Below are positions 23,501 to 38,500 of a DNA stretch of 64,000 bases, piece after piece; positions within the stretch are counted from its first letter, which is position 1, and every line of letters starts with the position of its first letter. This DNA is from Bufo bufo (taxonomy: Eukaryota; Chordata; Amphibia; Anura; Bufonidae): positions 51,520,338 through 51,584,337 of the forward strand of contig NC_053398.1 in the NCBI RefSeq assembly GCF_905171765.1, written 5' to 3'. The position numbers were made by a program, and so were the translations under genes. The notes under the pieces were generated by a model. It worked only from the letters and a program-made list of their open reading frames with translations, was not told the origin of the DNA and did not search any database.

Positions 23501-26500
23501 CAGCGATTAGCCTTCAGTGTTTCTCTGGCATCGCTTTCTTTGTAATTGCTATGTTGCTGTCACGATCAGTGTGGGGGGGGGACTCCAGACTGAACACAGG
23601 AGGGAAGGGGGAACAGTAACTGGGCCTGTAAACTAGGGAAGAAACAGGTCACCTACTAGACAACCCTAATCCAGACCCTGACTACCTATCAATATGAATA
23701 GACCCTGAAGGTAGGAATATTCATAAGCAGGATACCGAGGCCCTGATTTCCCTATTATTCCCTGGAATAAGTATAGGACCAGAGACAACCCATTCCTCCC
23801 CAGATGGACGAATGGAAGTCTCTGGCCCAGATACAACAACAGGGAATATAACAAATACACATGCAACACTTAACTTCTGTAGAGATGGAAGAACAGGAAC
23901 ACCAGAGAGGCTCTCACACCAGCTCAGCCAAACCCAAATGAAGCTATCAACCGCATAGTCAGAAGGGTGGAGTGAGACTATAAAGGGTAGAAGTGATGAC
24001 CACTGAGCAACAGCTGAGAAAAGGGAAGTGGTCATTAACCCTATCAACACCGAATCAAGAGAAATCCAGGAGGCTGTTAGATTCCTCCACGCTCAGCCAA
24101 TCTCCTTGATTTCCTGAGGGACCTTGACAGTTTGCTTGATCACGTGTAATGAGTTTCTTTCGGCTGTTTGGATCTTTTCCCTCTGCTTCTTTAGAATGGT
24201 CCCACATTTTTGTAGCCTGTGCCATCGTACCAGCTTGTACTAGGAAATGCCCGCTGCCTTAGTCACCACCAGCTTTACTTTTTCTGGTCATGAACCTCCC
24301 TGTGTTTTCTTTGCTTTGCTGTAGTTCTTGACACATTCCCAGGTAATTGATGGGTAGTTTGTAAGATCAGAGGTGGTTTAAATAGGTCACTTCTTCTACG
24401 TGAGCATGAGCTGTCATCTGTCATGGGCATTGATCACTTCCTAAATTCCATGTGCCACTTCTGTCAGGTGGTATGGCCCAATGCATATTTTCCTAGTGAC
24501 TATATGGAAGAATAGAGAGATCCACCTATGGGTATTGTATTGTTAAAGGGGTTATCCAAGTGTTTAATACTCAGTACCATGTCCCAGAATCCCTGTCAAT
24601 CAGCTCTTTGAAGAGACTGTGGCTCTTCCTATGCCAGTGACATCACGTTCATTGGTCACATGGCCTAGTCACATTGAATTAATGGGGCTGAGCTGCAGTA
24701 CCAAGCACATCCACTATAAAGTGAATGGCGCTGTGCTTGGCAGGCTACAAGTTGGTCGCAGTGCTGACCAGAGGCCAATTCAAACAGATGATCAGCGGGG
24801 GTTACGGTAGTCTGACCTCTACCAGGTACTGATGACCTACCCTGAGGATAGGTCATCAGTATTAAAGGCTGGAAATGGCCCGCCATACACCCTGGCCCCT
24901 CATACTAATTCTACTTACCTGGCTTCCCGCTCCTTGCTCCGCTTCTAGTCCCCATGCGGCCGCAGCTGCTTCTCCCCATGCATGGATGAAAACATCCGGT
25001 GTCGGGGGGAGCAGCCAATGGCAGGTGGTGATGGGGACGTCCCCGTCACCGCCTGCCATTGGCTGCCTTCCCCCGACACCGGATGTTTTTATCCGTGCAT
25101 GGGGAGAAGCAGCTGTGGCTGTGCGGGGAGCCAGGTAAGTAGTATCAGTGTAAGGGGCCCGGGTATATGGGGGCCATTTCCAGCCTGGATAACCCCTTTA
25201 AACACTCAGAAAACCCCTTTAATAGTAGATTTTTTTTTATAATAATTTGCTCTGGTTTTGTTACCCCAGAATACTACTTTACCCATGTTCACTTGTGTGG
25301 TCGGCTGCAGTTTTGTTTGGTATTTTAATATTTTCCATATTTCCTTCTGACTCAGTCCGTGAATGACCTCCTGGACTCCGCAGGGGCTCCGCTCGAAATC
25401 GTTGATGGCTTCATCGGCAGTATTTCAGTTACTATCCCGTGGTCGGCGCTTGTCACGGAGAATTGTACTCTGGAAGTTTCTGAACTGCAGATTACTTGTC
25501 GACCAAAATATAGGGCTGGTAAGTGCTAATCATACCCACTTTTTTACTGTACACATTACCCACCTGAGCTGTGAGTTTTCACACAGAGGATAATATATTA
25601 ATACTGGCACATGGGTTCGCAGCGTGCCAGTCTCTCCACCGGGCAGTCTGTTAAAATATTAATCAATGAGCTGCATGCCCTTCTAAGTTTTCCCTGCATA
25701 TCATCGCTTCCATCCTCTTGAATGTGCAAGACTTCATGGAGAAGACTCCTTTCAATAAAATCAGGCCATACTGCACAGTGGGTGGCTGAACACAGCGCTA
25801 AACTAGTGCTGTTGCCCCTTGATTTTCTGGACTGGGGGGTTCCCAGAGGTCGAATGTTCCATTGCTTCAAGGTGTGAATGCTGATTTAGAAGGGTTATTG
25901 ACAGACTGGCCAGTGTGGCTGGCCCTGCAGAGGGAATCCTACTTACGTAATCTCCGCTGCTGGGGTCCGGCTCCTTCACTCCCTCACCACCTCTTCAGAT
26001 CTCCGGTCTCCAACCGTCAACATCTGGTTTGACGTGGGTCACGTGTCTGCTGCAGCCAATGACTGGCCACAGCTGTGACGTGTCCACCATGCATAATGTT
26101 ATTGAATCACGTGATGCATGTAGGACACATCACCGCTGTGGACAGCGATAAGCAGCAGCGACCACTTAACCCACATCAAACCAGAGATTGAGAAAGGGAG
26201 ACTGGAGATCTGCACTGGTGGTAGAGGAGCAGAACCCAACAGTGGGGATCAGGTAAGTAGGATTCCCTCTGCAGGTCCGGCCATGCTGGGGCTGAACAGT
26301 CCCTTACACACTAGCTGAAAGTCATCCAAGCCTGGAGTTTTGAGCCGATATATGTGGAAGTGTCTCCACTTGCCCCCAATGGCAGATTTTGCAGGAAAGA
26401 AGAATGAGGCATGCTGAAAATGCCCTTACCTTCTGTGTACATTGCTGGTCACAAGATTTCTGGCAAAATACAATGAGAAATAACAACGTGTACAAATGTA

Positions 26501-29500
26501 AATGGGTTTTATCACTGTAAGGCTTCGTTCACATCACCGTTCAGCCTTTCCCTTTTTTCTGCTCCGTTTAGGAGCAGGAGAATGGAAAGGATGGAGAAGG
26601 CACATAACTGAGCCTAAGGACCCCATAGACTATAATGGGGTCCGTTATCTTTCCGCTCAGAAGATGATTTTGGAGCGGAGACAAAAGTTGTGCATGCAGG
26701 ATTTTTGTCTCCGCTTCAAAATTATCTGAGCGGAAACATAACAGACCCCATTGTAGTCTATGGGATCCTAAGGGCTCAGTTATGTGCCTTCTCCGTCCTT
26801 TCCGTTCTCCTGCTCCTAAACGGAGCAGGAGAACGGAAAGGCTGAACGGTGATGTGAACGAGGCCTAATTTAGGACCTTTAGAAAGGAAAGCTTGGGACG
26901 TCTCCAATGAAAGATATAGGAGCTGGGAGGAAATCAGGTGCTTCGTTCTGCTTTCTTTGACAGAGCCTGTTTACGTCTTTTATTGCATCGCTGGTATATC
27001 TCGGGTATATTCCTTGATGTATACCTCTGGAGTTTCGCCTAGTTTAAAAAAAAAAGTGTTCCTTGCTGTCAGTCTGTTTGGTAGACTGTGCGATCCCATA
27101 TAGTTAAAAAAAGATAGTATGATGCATACCGCCCAGTGTATGCCAATACACCCTGTTGGCATATGCTGGATATGTTCGCCATGTGCACTTGTCATAAGGA
27201 GCTCTCTTTCGTTTGCACCCATCAATGCTTTATGATCTGTGCTAGCAATAATCATAAGATGTTATGATGGGAAGGATTGTGTGATTGTTACCACTGACGG
27301 CACAAATACATGTTCTGGGTGTTTTTTCTTAGGCTGGGGCTGAACAGCAACATGAAAATCGCACAGCATTGCATCTAATTGTCAGTGGTGGCGCAGTGTG
27401 ACACCTTACATGCTGAAGGTGTGGTATTGTGGTATCATAGACCACAAGTTGTGTGTGACTTTTCTGCAACGTGAAATCACAGCTCTAAAATAGGCGACTT
27501 TTCTAAGACTTGTTGACATGTCACCATGTAGCCCCAGCCTTCTTCATTCTCCATTCTGATGTGATCTCAATTCCTTCCCCAATTCTCTCCTACACCTTTA
27601 GGTTCAGATGGTGCAGAGACTCACAGCTGGTCCTCATGTATGACCACTAGCATGCAGCTAGCCCAGGAGTGCCTAAAAGAGCAGGCTGACGAACCGTCAG
27701 AGTCCCCTCAGCCCATTGAAGGATTGGAAATGTTTGCCCAAACTATAGAGACAGGTAACTTCATCACTGAACTGTCGAAAATCTTATATTTTGTTTATTT
27801 TTTATTTTTTTGTACTTTGTCTTGATTCCGATTCATAGATACCTTCTTACTGTGCATCATCATCCATCTCTTGTAGTGCTGCGGAGGATTAAGGTGACTT
27901 TTCTAGATACTATCATCCGTATTGAGAATACGCCTGCAGACTCTGCCACAGGGACAGCCCTGGAAATACACATTAAAAGGTCAGATTTCTGTCATTTCCA
28001 GTTGTAGGTCTCTTCACTGGATTCCTCACTCCTGTAACTGGTACAGTTCTGTGTTCCCTTAATACCATTTCCTTATTTTATCAGTCTCCTTTAATGCGTC
28101 CTCATCTCTTACTGTGGCGTATGCTGTCTCTTAAAGGGATTTCCCACGACAACAACTTATCTCTTATCCACAGGATAGGGGATAATCATCTGATCTGCTG
28201 GAGCCCCCGCCGATCACTAGAACAAGGGTCAGTGTTCCCTATTTCTGTTGAGTGGCAGATACATGTCCACAGCTTTCCAGCAGCCCCATAGAGTTGAATG
28301 GAGTGGTGGACATGTGTGGTGTCTGTCACTTCATTCAAATGAGGAACATGGGCCCCCATTTTAATGATTGGTGGGGGTCCCAGCTGTCAGACCCCCACAG
28401 ATCAGACACTTACCCTTATCCTGTGGATAGAGGACAAGTTATAGTCACGGGAAATCCCTTTAATTTAAATGATTCCAGGTTCTTATTGTTTATGCTCATT
28501 ATTAATTCTCATTATTGCCCTATATCTCTCACTGTCATACTCAAGGAATTACTCATGTTTCCTCAGACTAGATTATTGTGATGAGGCTGTCAGAGACTCT
28601 GGTGAGACCTTCCCCGTGGACATCCATCAGCCTCCAGCTTTTATCCAGAAGATCTTGCAGCTCAGTGGTGTCTCGCTGCACTATGAAGATTTCAAGAACA
28701 GGCGGCACACATCTTCGCCAACACCTGACCCTGAAGTAATTATCTGGTGGGGTTTCATCAAAGCAGGACTTGCCCATCCATAATTGCATAATCTGTGTCT
28801 TCCATCCCATAGAATACCTGGGCCTTTGCAAACAGGGTTGTGCTTCCGACAAACAATGGAGTTGTATGGGGACGAATTATCTCAGGATGGTTCCCATACA
28901 ATAGTGATTACCGCCTGTAAAAGTAGCAAACGAGAATTCACAAACACTGCCCGCTCCATCGGCTTATGTACAAGGGCTCTAAATGAGTGTTTATGAGCTG
29001 TCAGGACAGTGGAGATAAGGGCTACAGATCCAGTCGTTAGAGCAGCTCTCTCACTTGATTTCAGTGAGAAGGGGATAGAAGTCGGCAGAGGACAAACAGT
29101 AGAACACTTTTAATAACGACCAACTGAAAAAATGATTTTTAGCTCAGGATGCTATAATAATAAAATGACCCTCGAAGTGTCCATGGCCTTCAAGGCTATG
29201 TTTGTAATATAGGCTGGTTTTACAGTTCTGTACTACGGCTGCAACATCCCGTCCCATAATGGTGAGAAGTTCTGTCCACCAGAGCCATTAAAAGTCCTTG
29301 TGTTGTGACGACAGTACAGACACTACAATGATGCCTTCAGCCCCTGGTTCGTGTTATGTGATGCATGTCTCAGTGCCTGAATATACATTATTTAGCGAAT
29401 TTTCCCAGTTCTGCCAGTGATTCCCAGTTCCACATCAGTTTATATAGTCTTTTAGAATATTGGTTAGAAATTTGCTTACCTCCATCTTTTCCGTTCACAG

Positions 29501-32500
29501 ATCCCTCCTGAGCCTACTAAGCACACGGAAACTGATTCAGCTCAACCACCAGGGGCTGCCAATCCACCAACACAACCTCCTACTAGCCCTACCCTCCAAA
29601 TAGGCAGCTGCTCTGGATGTACAGAACTGATAATCAAACTGAAGCAGAATGACATGTTTCCCGGACCAAAGGTGACAGGACAAGAATGCATAGCCTTTGT
29701 GTCTGTCAGCTCAATATGTTATTTGTGTGGCTAAATATTGAGATTATATGTAGAATTATTTCAGTCCCAACTTAATGGCATCTTCTTGGTATTATTTATA
29801 GTGCTCTCCTGTTATATCTTTAAAGGGCGTTTCCTCTAAAATGGCTAAAATGCCAGTAACTTTAACCACTTACCGTCACGCTAACGCCGAAAGGCGTCAT
29901 TTCTGCGGCGCTCCCAGGTCACACTAACGCCAATAGGCGTCATCTCGCGTGAGCCGGGATTTCCTGTGAACGCGCGCACACAGGCGCGCGCGCTCACAGG
30001 AACGGAAGGTAAGAGAGTTGATCTCCAGCCTGCCAGCGGCGATCGTTCGCTGGCAGGCTGGAGATGTGTTTTTTTTAACCCCTAACAGGTATATTAGACG
30101 CTGTTTTGATAACAGCGTCTAATATACCTGCTACCTGGTCCTCTGGTGGTCCCCTTTGTTTGGATCGACCACCAGAGGACACAGGTAGCTCAGTAAAGTA
30201 GCACCAAGCACCACTACACTACACTACACCCCCCCCCCGTCACTTATTAACCCCTTATTAGCCCCTGATCACCCCATATAGACTCCCTGATCACCCCCCT
30301 GTCATTGATTACCCCCCTGTCATTGATCAACCCCCTGTAAAGCTCCATTCAGACGTCCGCATGATTTTTACGGATCCACTGATAGATGGATCCGATCCGC
30401 AAAACGCATCCGGACGTCTGAATGAAGCCTTACAGGGGCGTGATCAATGACTGTGGTGATCACCCCATATAGACTCCCTGATCACCCCCCTGTCATTGAT
30501 TACACCCCTGTCATTGATTACCCCCCTGTAAAGCTCCATTCAGACGTCCGCATGATTTTTACGGATGCACTGATAGATGGATCCGATCCGCAAAACGCAT
30601 CCGGACGTCTGAATGAAGCCTTACAGGGGCATGATCAATGACTGTGGTGATCACCCCATATAGACTCCCTGATCACCCCCCTGTAAAGCTCCATTCAGAT
30701 GTCCGCATGATTTTTACGGATGCACTGATAGATGGATCCGATCCGCAAAACGCATCCGGACGTCTGAATGAAGCCTTACAGGGGCATGATCAATGACTGT
30801 GGTGATCACCCCATATAGACTCCCTGATCACCCCCTTGTCATTGATTACCCCCCTGTAAAGCTCCATTCAGATGTCCGCATGATTTTTACGGATGCACTG
30901 ATAGATGGATCGGATCCGCAAAACGCATCTGGACGTCTGAATGAAGCCTTACAGGGGCATGATCAATGACTGTGGTGATCACCCCCCTGTCATTGATTAC
31001 CCCCCTGTAAAGCTCCATTCAGATGTCCGCATGATTTTTACGGATGCACTGATAGATGGATCGGATCCGCAAAACGCATCCGGACGTCTGAATGAAGCCT
31101 TACAGGGGCGTGATCAATGACTGTGGTGATCACCCCATATAGACTCCCTGATCACCCCCCTGTCATTGATTACCCCCCTGTCATTGATTACCCCCCTGTA
31201 AAGCTCCATTCAGACGTCCGCATGATTTTTACGGATCCACTGATAGATGGATCGGATCCGCAAAACGCATCCGGACGTCTGAATGAAGCCTTACAGGCGC
31301 GTGATCAATGACTGTGGTGATCACCCCATATAGACTCCCTGATCACCCCCCTGTCATTGATTACCCCCCTGTAAAGCTCCATTCAGACGTCCGCATGATT
31401 TTTACGGATCCGCTGATAGATGGATCGGATCCGCAAAACGCATCCGGACGTCTGAATGAAGCCTTACAGGGGCATGATCAATGACTGTGGTGATCACCCC
31501 ATATAGACTCCCTGATCACCCCCCTGTCATTGATTACCCCCCTGTAAAGCTCCATTCAGATGTCCGCATGATTTTTACGGATGCACTGATAGATGGATCG
31601 GATCCGCAAAACGCATCCGGACGTCTGAATGAAGCCTTACAGGGGCGTGATCAATGACTGTGGTGATCACCCCATATAGACTCCCTGATCACCCCCCTGT
31701 CATTGATTACCCCCCTGTCATTGATTACCCCCCTGTAAAGCTCCATTCAGACGTCCGCATGATTTTTACGGATCCACTGATAGATGGATCGGATCCGCAA
31801 AACGCATACGGACGTCTGAATGAAGCCTTACAGGGGCATGATCAATGACTGTGGTGATCACCCCATATAGACTCCCTGATCACCCCCCTGTCATTGATCA
31901 CCCCCCCTGTCATTGATCACCCCCCTGTCATTGATCACCCCCCTGTCATTGATCACCCCTCTGTAAGGCTCCATTCAGACATTTTTTTGGCCCAAGTTAG
32001 CGGAATTATTTTTTTTTTTTTCTTACAAAGTCTCATATTCCACTAACTTGTGTCAAAAAATAAAATCTCACATGAACTCACCACACCCCTCACGGAAACC
32101 AAATGCGTAAAATTTTTTAGACATTTATATTCCAGACTTCTTCTCACGCTTTAGGGCCCCTAGAATGCCAGGGCAGTATAAATACCCCACATGTGACCCC
32201 ATTTCGGAAAGAAGACACCCCCAGGTATTCCGTGAGGGGCATATTGAGTCCATGAAAGATTGAAATTTTTGTCCCAAGTTAGCGGAACGGGAGACTTTGT
32301 GAGAAAAAAATTAAAAATATCAATTTCCGCTAACTTGTGCCAAAAAAATTTTTTTTCTATGAACTCGCCATGCCCCTCATTGAATACCTTGGGGTGTCTT
32401 CTTTCCAAAATGGGGTCACATGTGGGGTATTTATACTGCCCTGGCATTCTAGGGGCCCCAAAGTGTGAGAAGAAGTCTGGTATCCAAATGTCTAAAAATG

Positions 32501-35500
32501 CCCTCCTAAAAGGAATTTGGGCACCTTTGCGCATCTAGGCTGCAAAAAAGTGTCACACATCTGGTATCGCCGTACTCAGGAGAAGTTGGGGAATGTGTTT
32601 TGGGGTGTCATTTTACATATACCCATGCTGGGTGAGAGAAATATCTTGGTCAAATGCCAACTTTGTATAAAAAAATGGGAAAAGTTGTCTTTTGCCAAGA
32701 TATTTCTCTCACCCAGCATGGGTATATGTAAAATGACACCCCAAAACACATTCCCCAACTTCTCCTGAATACGGCGATACCACATGTGTGACACTTTTTT
32801 GCAGCCTAGGTGGGCAAAGGGGCCCACATTCCAAAGAGCACCTTTAGGATTTCACAGATCATTTACCTACTTACCACACATTAGGGCCCCTGGAAAATGC
32901 CAGGGCAGTATAACTACCCAACAAGTGACCCCATTTTGGAAAGAAGACACCCCAAGGTATTCCGTGAGGGGCATGGCGAGTTCCTAGAATTTTTTATTTT
33001 TTGTCACAAGTTAGTGGAAAATGCTGCTTTTTTTTTTTTTTTTTTTTTCATACAAAGTCTCATATTCCACTAACTTGTGACAAAAAATAAAAACTTCCAT
33101 GAACTCACTATGCCCATCAGCGAATACCTTGGGGTCTCTTCTTTCCAAAATGGGGTCACTTGTGGGGTAGTTATACTGCCCTGGCATTCTAGGGGCCCAA
33201 ATGTGTGGTAAGGAGTTTGAAATCAAATTCTGTAAAAAATGACCTGTGAAATCCGAAAGGTGCTCTTTGGAATATGGGCCCCTTTGCCCACCTAGGCTGC
33301 AAAAACGTGTCACACATCTGGTATCCCCGTACTCAGGAGAAGGTGGGGAATGTGTTTTGGGGTGTCATTTTACATATACCCATGCTGGGTGAGAGAAATA
33401 TCTTGGCAAAAGACAACTTTTCCCATTTTTTTATACAAAGTTGGCATTTGACCAAGATATTTATCTCACCCAGCATGGGTATATGTAAAAAGACACCCCA
33501 AAACACATTCCCCAACTTCTCCTGAATACGGAGATACCAGATGTGTGACACGTTTTTGCAGCCTAGGTGGGCAAAGGGGCCCATATTCCAAAGAGCACCT
33601 TTCGGATTTCACTGGTCATTTTTTGCAGAATTTGATTTCAAATTCCTTACCACACATTCGGGCCCCTAGAATGCCAGGGCAGTATAACTACCCCACAAGT
33701 GACCCCATTTTGGAAAGAAGAGACCCCAAGGTATTCGCTGATGGGCATAGTGAGTTCATGGAAGTTTTTATTTTTTGTCACAAGTTAGTGGAATATGAGA
33801 CTTTGTATGAAAAAAAAAAAAAAAAAAAAAATCATCATTTTCCACTAACTTGTGACAAAAAATAAAAAATTCTAGGAACTTGCCATGCCCCTCACGGAAT
33901 ACCTTGGGGTGTCTTCTTTCCAAAATGGGGTCACTTGTGGGGTAGTTATACTGCCCTGGCATTCTAGGGGCCCGAATGTGTGGTAAGGAGTTTGAAATCA
34001 AATTCTGTAAAAAATGACCTGTGAAATCCGAAAGGTGCTCTTTCGAATATGGGCCCCTTTGCCCACCTAGGCTGCAAAAAAGTGTCACACATCTGGTATT
34101 GCCGTACTCAGGAGAAGGTGGGGAATGTGTTTTGGGGTGTCATTTTACATATACCCATGCTGGGTGAGAGAAATATCTTGGCAAAAGACAACTTTTCCCA
34201 TTTTTTTATACAAAGTTGGCATTTGACCAAGATATTTATCTCACCCAGCATGGGTATATGTAAAAAGACACCCCAAAACACATTCCCCAACTTCTCCTGA
34301 ATACAGAGATACCAGATGTGTGACACGTTTTTGCAGCCTAGGTGGGCAAAGGGGCCCATATTCCAAAGAGCACCTTTCGGATTTCACTGGTCATTTTTTG
34401 CAGAATTTGATTTCAAATTCCTTACCACACATTCGGGCCCCTAGAATGCCAGGGCAGTATAACTACCCCACAAGTGACCCCATTTTGGAAAGAAGAGACC
34501 CCAAGGTATTCGCTGATGGGCATAGTGAGTTCATGGAAGTTTTTATTTTTTGTCACAAGTTAGTGGAATATGAGACTTTGTATGAAAAAAAAAAAAAAAA
34601 AAAAAAATCATCATTTTCCACTAACTTGTGACAAAAAATAAAAAGTTCTATGAACTCACTATGCCCATCAGCGAATACCTTAGGGTGTGTACTTTCCGAA
34701 ATGGGGTCATTTGTGGGGTGTTTGTACTGTCTGGCCATTGTAGAACCTCAGGAAACGTGACAGGTGCTCAGAAAGTCAGAGCTGCTTCAAAAAGCGGAAA
34801 TTCACATTTTTGTACCATAGTTTGTAAACGCTATAACTTTTACCCAAACCATTTTTTTTTTACCCAAACATTTTTTTTTTATCAAAGACATGTAGAACTA
34901 TAAATTTAGAGCAAAATTTCTATATGGATCTCGTTTTTTTTTGCAAAATTTTACAACTGAAAGTGAAAAATGTCATTTTTTTGCAAAAAAAATCGTTAAA
35001 TTTCGATTAATAACAAAAAAAGTAAAAATGTCAGCAGCAATGAAATACCACCAAATGAAAGCTCTATTAGTGAGAAGAAAAGGAGGTAAAATTCATTTGG
35101 GTGGTAAGTTGCATGACCGAGCAATAAACGGTGAAAGTAGTGTAGTGCCGATTTGTAAAAAAGGGCCTGGTCTTTAGGGGGGTATAAACCTGTGGTCCTT
35201 AAGTGGTTAATGACCTCATTCGTCAAGTTGATATCTGTTCAGTCATTGTATTCATTGTATTAATGTGAGTGGGTACAAGGGGTTGACAATGGAAGGAGGG
35301 TGAGAACAGCCTTGTGTACTTGTATATACGCTTAGTGACCAGGTGACTACATACAGCTGCCATAGCCTTTAAAGGGGTAGTCTCATCTCAGAAAATGGGG
35401 TCCCATTGACCCGCACCAATATCAAGAACAGAGCCCTGAAAGTGGTGGAAGGCGCACTGTGCATGCGCAAGTGCCCTCCATTCAATTCTATGGGGCCGCC

Positions 35501-38500
35501 GAAAATAGCCGAGCGCTGGCTCGACTGTTTCCATCGGGCCTATAGAAGTGAATGGGAGCAGTGGCCGGTCATACAGTATGTGGTGCGCTCCTATTCACTT
35601 ATATGGGGAGAGCGCTTGGTGGGAATAGCTGCAGCACTCTCAAACAGCTGATCGGCAGGGGTCTCGGGTGTTGGACCCCGCCGATCAGATACTAATGACC
35701 TATCCTAAGGATAGTTCATCAATATCAAAATCTCGGAAAATAACTTTTAAGAAAAAGTGACCTAGTGTTTTTATCATTCTTTTTACCAGTTTATGTGCTC
35801 TCAGATGGGGGTAACATAAAACTGGTGACAGATTCTCTTTAAAGGAGTTTTCCAGGTTAACAATACTGACGTCCTTTCCTCAGGATCGGTCATTATTAGA
35901 TTAGTTGGGGTCTGACTTTTAAGTGAGTTGCAGTAACCCGATGGGTGTGCTACGCTTTTAACAGAGGTGTGCTTTGGGCTCTGTTCTCAGTGGTAGTTCC
36001 TGCGGCTGCAGTTAACAGCTGGTGGCAGGGTGTTGGATTACTATAGATCCAATATCGATGACCTATCCTGAGGATAGGTCGTCATTATCGTTAGCCTGGA
36101 AAACGCATTTAAGATGGTTGTCCAACCCTTTAAAAGTGATGGCCTTTGCTCAGCTGTTCACTTCAATGGGAGCAGTGCTGCAGTCACCAGATCCGTCCAG
36201 TGCACAACAGACGGTGCTGTGTCGTTCCAGCGTCAGGGTTACTGCAGAACAGCCGAACGGCGGAGGTGCCGAGTGCTGAACCTCTGCTGATCAGACAGTG
36301 ATGGTATATTCGCAGGATAGGACATTTCTTGCAAAAAGCTGGACAACCCTTTACACTTGCTGACAGTCCAGTTAAAAGAGCTGCTGTTCTAACAACTGAA
36401 ATACTATACAGACTAAGAAAACTGGAACATTCATGACGACACAGAAGTGGTTAATATATAGATGGTGAGGCGCTCTGAACTGTATATTTTTCTTTTTGTA
36501 GATGGAGATTGATGGGAAGATTGGCTCTCTTCACATGTTCATGAATCCACATCAGATCGCTAACTTGCAGCAACTGTTGGATGCTTTAAGTATTTCAGGT
36601 GAACAACCTGACACCAACTTATTATGGCATTAATTGATTAATAATCGCAATCTGGAAACCCTTTAAAAAGTTACTGAAATTAGTTTTTATTTTGCAGAAT
36701 CAAACAGTGTTAGGGAGAAGTTGCTAAAGAGTCGCCCTCTAGACATGGAGGATTTGAAACTGATAGAACAGGATCTGAATCAGCAGCTTCATTCAGGACC
36801 TGGATCGTTATACGTACCAGATCCGGAACTCGTTTCCTTTCAGAATTTGGAGAATGGAGGTGAAGATTTTAACAGTTTTTCTGCAAACTTTTGCTTTCTT
36901 TTCTTTCACTAAAAATATATGAAGTAGAGGAAAAGCAAAATAACATAACTGTCGTCAGTGTAATTGTAATTCTTTATTGCAGATATGTTTTTCTCTATGG
37001 CGGCCATGACAAACAGCGTCACTTCTGTCCGATCTACGAATGACTTATCAGATGTGGACCTTGACTCCTCAATGTACAGTGACTGCAGCAATCCCCAGTT
37101 CCAGGGACCAGCCTTTGCTCCTGGTGTAAGTGTGAAAAGTACAGTACTTCTGGTTGCATTCAGTTGATTGGAATCTTGTTTAATGGGTTATCTGTTTAGA
37201 GAACCCATATTCATATATGCTATTGCACTGTGTAATGGTTCATTTACCCAGTGGTGGCACTGCATGGAAATTAAAGGGGTATTCCGGTTACCATAAATCA
37301 GGGTGGATTTGATTTCAATCAAAATGATTTAAATCACGATTTAAATCACTAGTCAGTAAGGCTTGATTTAAATCATAGTTTTCTATATAAAGACTAATTC
37401 TTGCTAGTATAACTTATAATATGCAAGTAGATGAAGATTTTTAGAATAACAACTTTTCATATTAGTTTGATTAGGTTGATTCTGCATTCATAGGTTTGTA
37501 GAAGTTAGGATTAAGGTATTTTTCTCAACTCTGTTCATGTTATAATATTTTTGCTGTGAAGAAGAGGCATGTGATAATTCCGTTTTGAGAACTGCAAAAG
37601 TAAACCAAGCATCTGTGATAATATCTTGTAGGCAGAGAAACTGCCCAATAATCTTACAAAAACCTCTGGAAGAACATGACATTGTGAATGGATTAATGGA
37701 ATTTATTTACCAAAAAAATTACACATATAGAAACATAGAATGTGTCGGCAGATAAGAACCATTTGGCCCATCTAGTCTGCCCAATATACTGAATACTATG
37801 AATAGCCCCTGGCCCTATCTTATATGAAGGATAGCCTTATGCCTATCCCATGCATGCTTAAACCCCTTCACTGTATTTGCAGCTACCACTTCTGCAGGAA
37901 GGCTATTCCATGCATCCACTACTCTCTCAGTAAAGTAATACTTCCTTATATTACTTTTAAACCTTTGCCCCTCTAATTTAAAACTGTGTCCTCTTGTGGT
38001 AGTTTTTCTTCTTTTAAATATTCTCTCCTCTTTTACCTTGCTGATTCCCTTTATGTATTTAGCAGTTTCTCTCATATCCCCTCTGTCTCGTCTTTCTTCC
38101 AAGCTATACATATTAAGGTCCTTTAACCTTTCCTGGTAAGTTTTATCCTGCAATCCATGTACTAGTTTAGTAGCTCTTCTCTGAACTCTCTCAAAAGTAT
38201 CAATATCCTTCTGGAGATATGGTCTCCAGTACTGCGCACAATACTCCAAATGAGGTCTCACTAGTGCTCTGTAGAGCGGCATGAGCACCTCCCTCTTTCT
38301 ACTGGTAATGTCTCTCCCTATACACCCCAGCATTCTGCTAGCATTTCCTGCTGCTCTATGACATTGTCTGCCTACCTTTAAGTCTTCTGAAATAATGACC
38401 CCTAAATCCCTTTCCTCAGATACTGAGGTTAGGACTGTATCACAGATTGTATATTCTGCTCTTGGGTTTTTACGCCCCAGGTGCATTATCTTGCACTTAT

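Larger units (their letters stand above)
29866..35206. mobile_element. 5.3-kb TTAA-flanked non-autonomous element in intron 6
   Basis: CCACTTACCGTC follows TTAA (29862-29865) and GGTCCTTAAGTGG precedes TTAA (35207-35210). This suggests a TTAA-targeting element such as piggyBac-like, with only about 7-8 matching terminal bases. There is no transposase frame. The interior has a tandemly amplified MITE block (30240-31980) and palindromic modules (31980-34640). Assignment to a superfamily is tentative. Confidence 0.7.

Noticed and set aside
32517..34359. Repeated 83-106-codon frames with the same peptide on both strands
   Set aside because: They are copies of palindromic modules inside the TTAA-flanked element, not a gene family.
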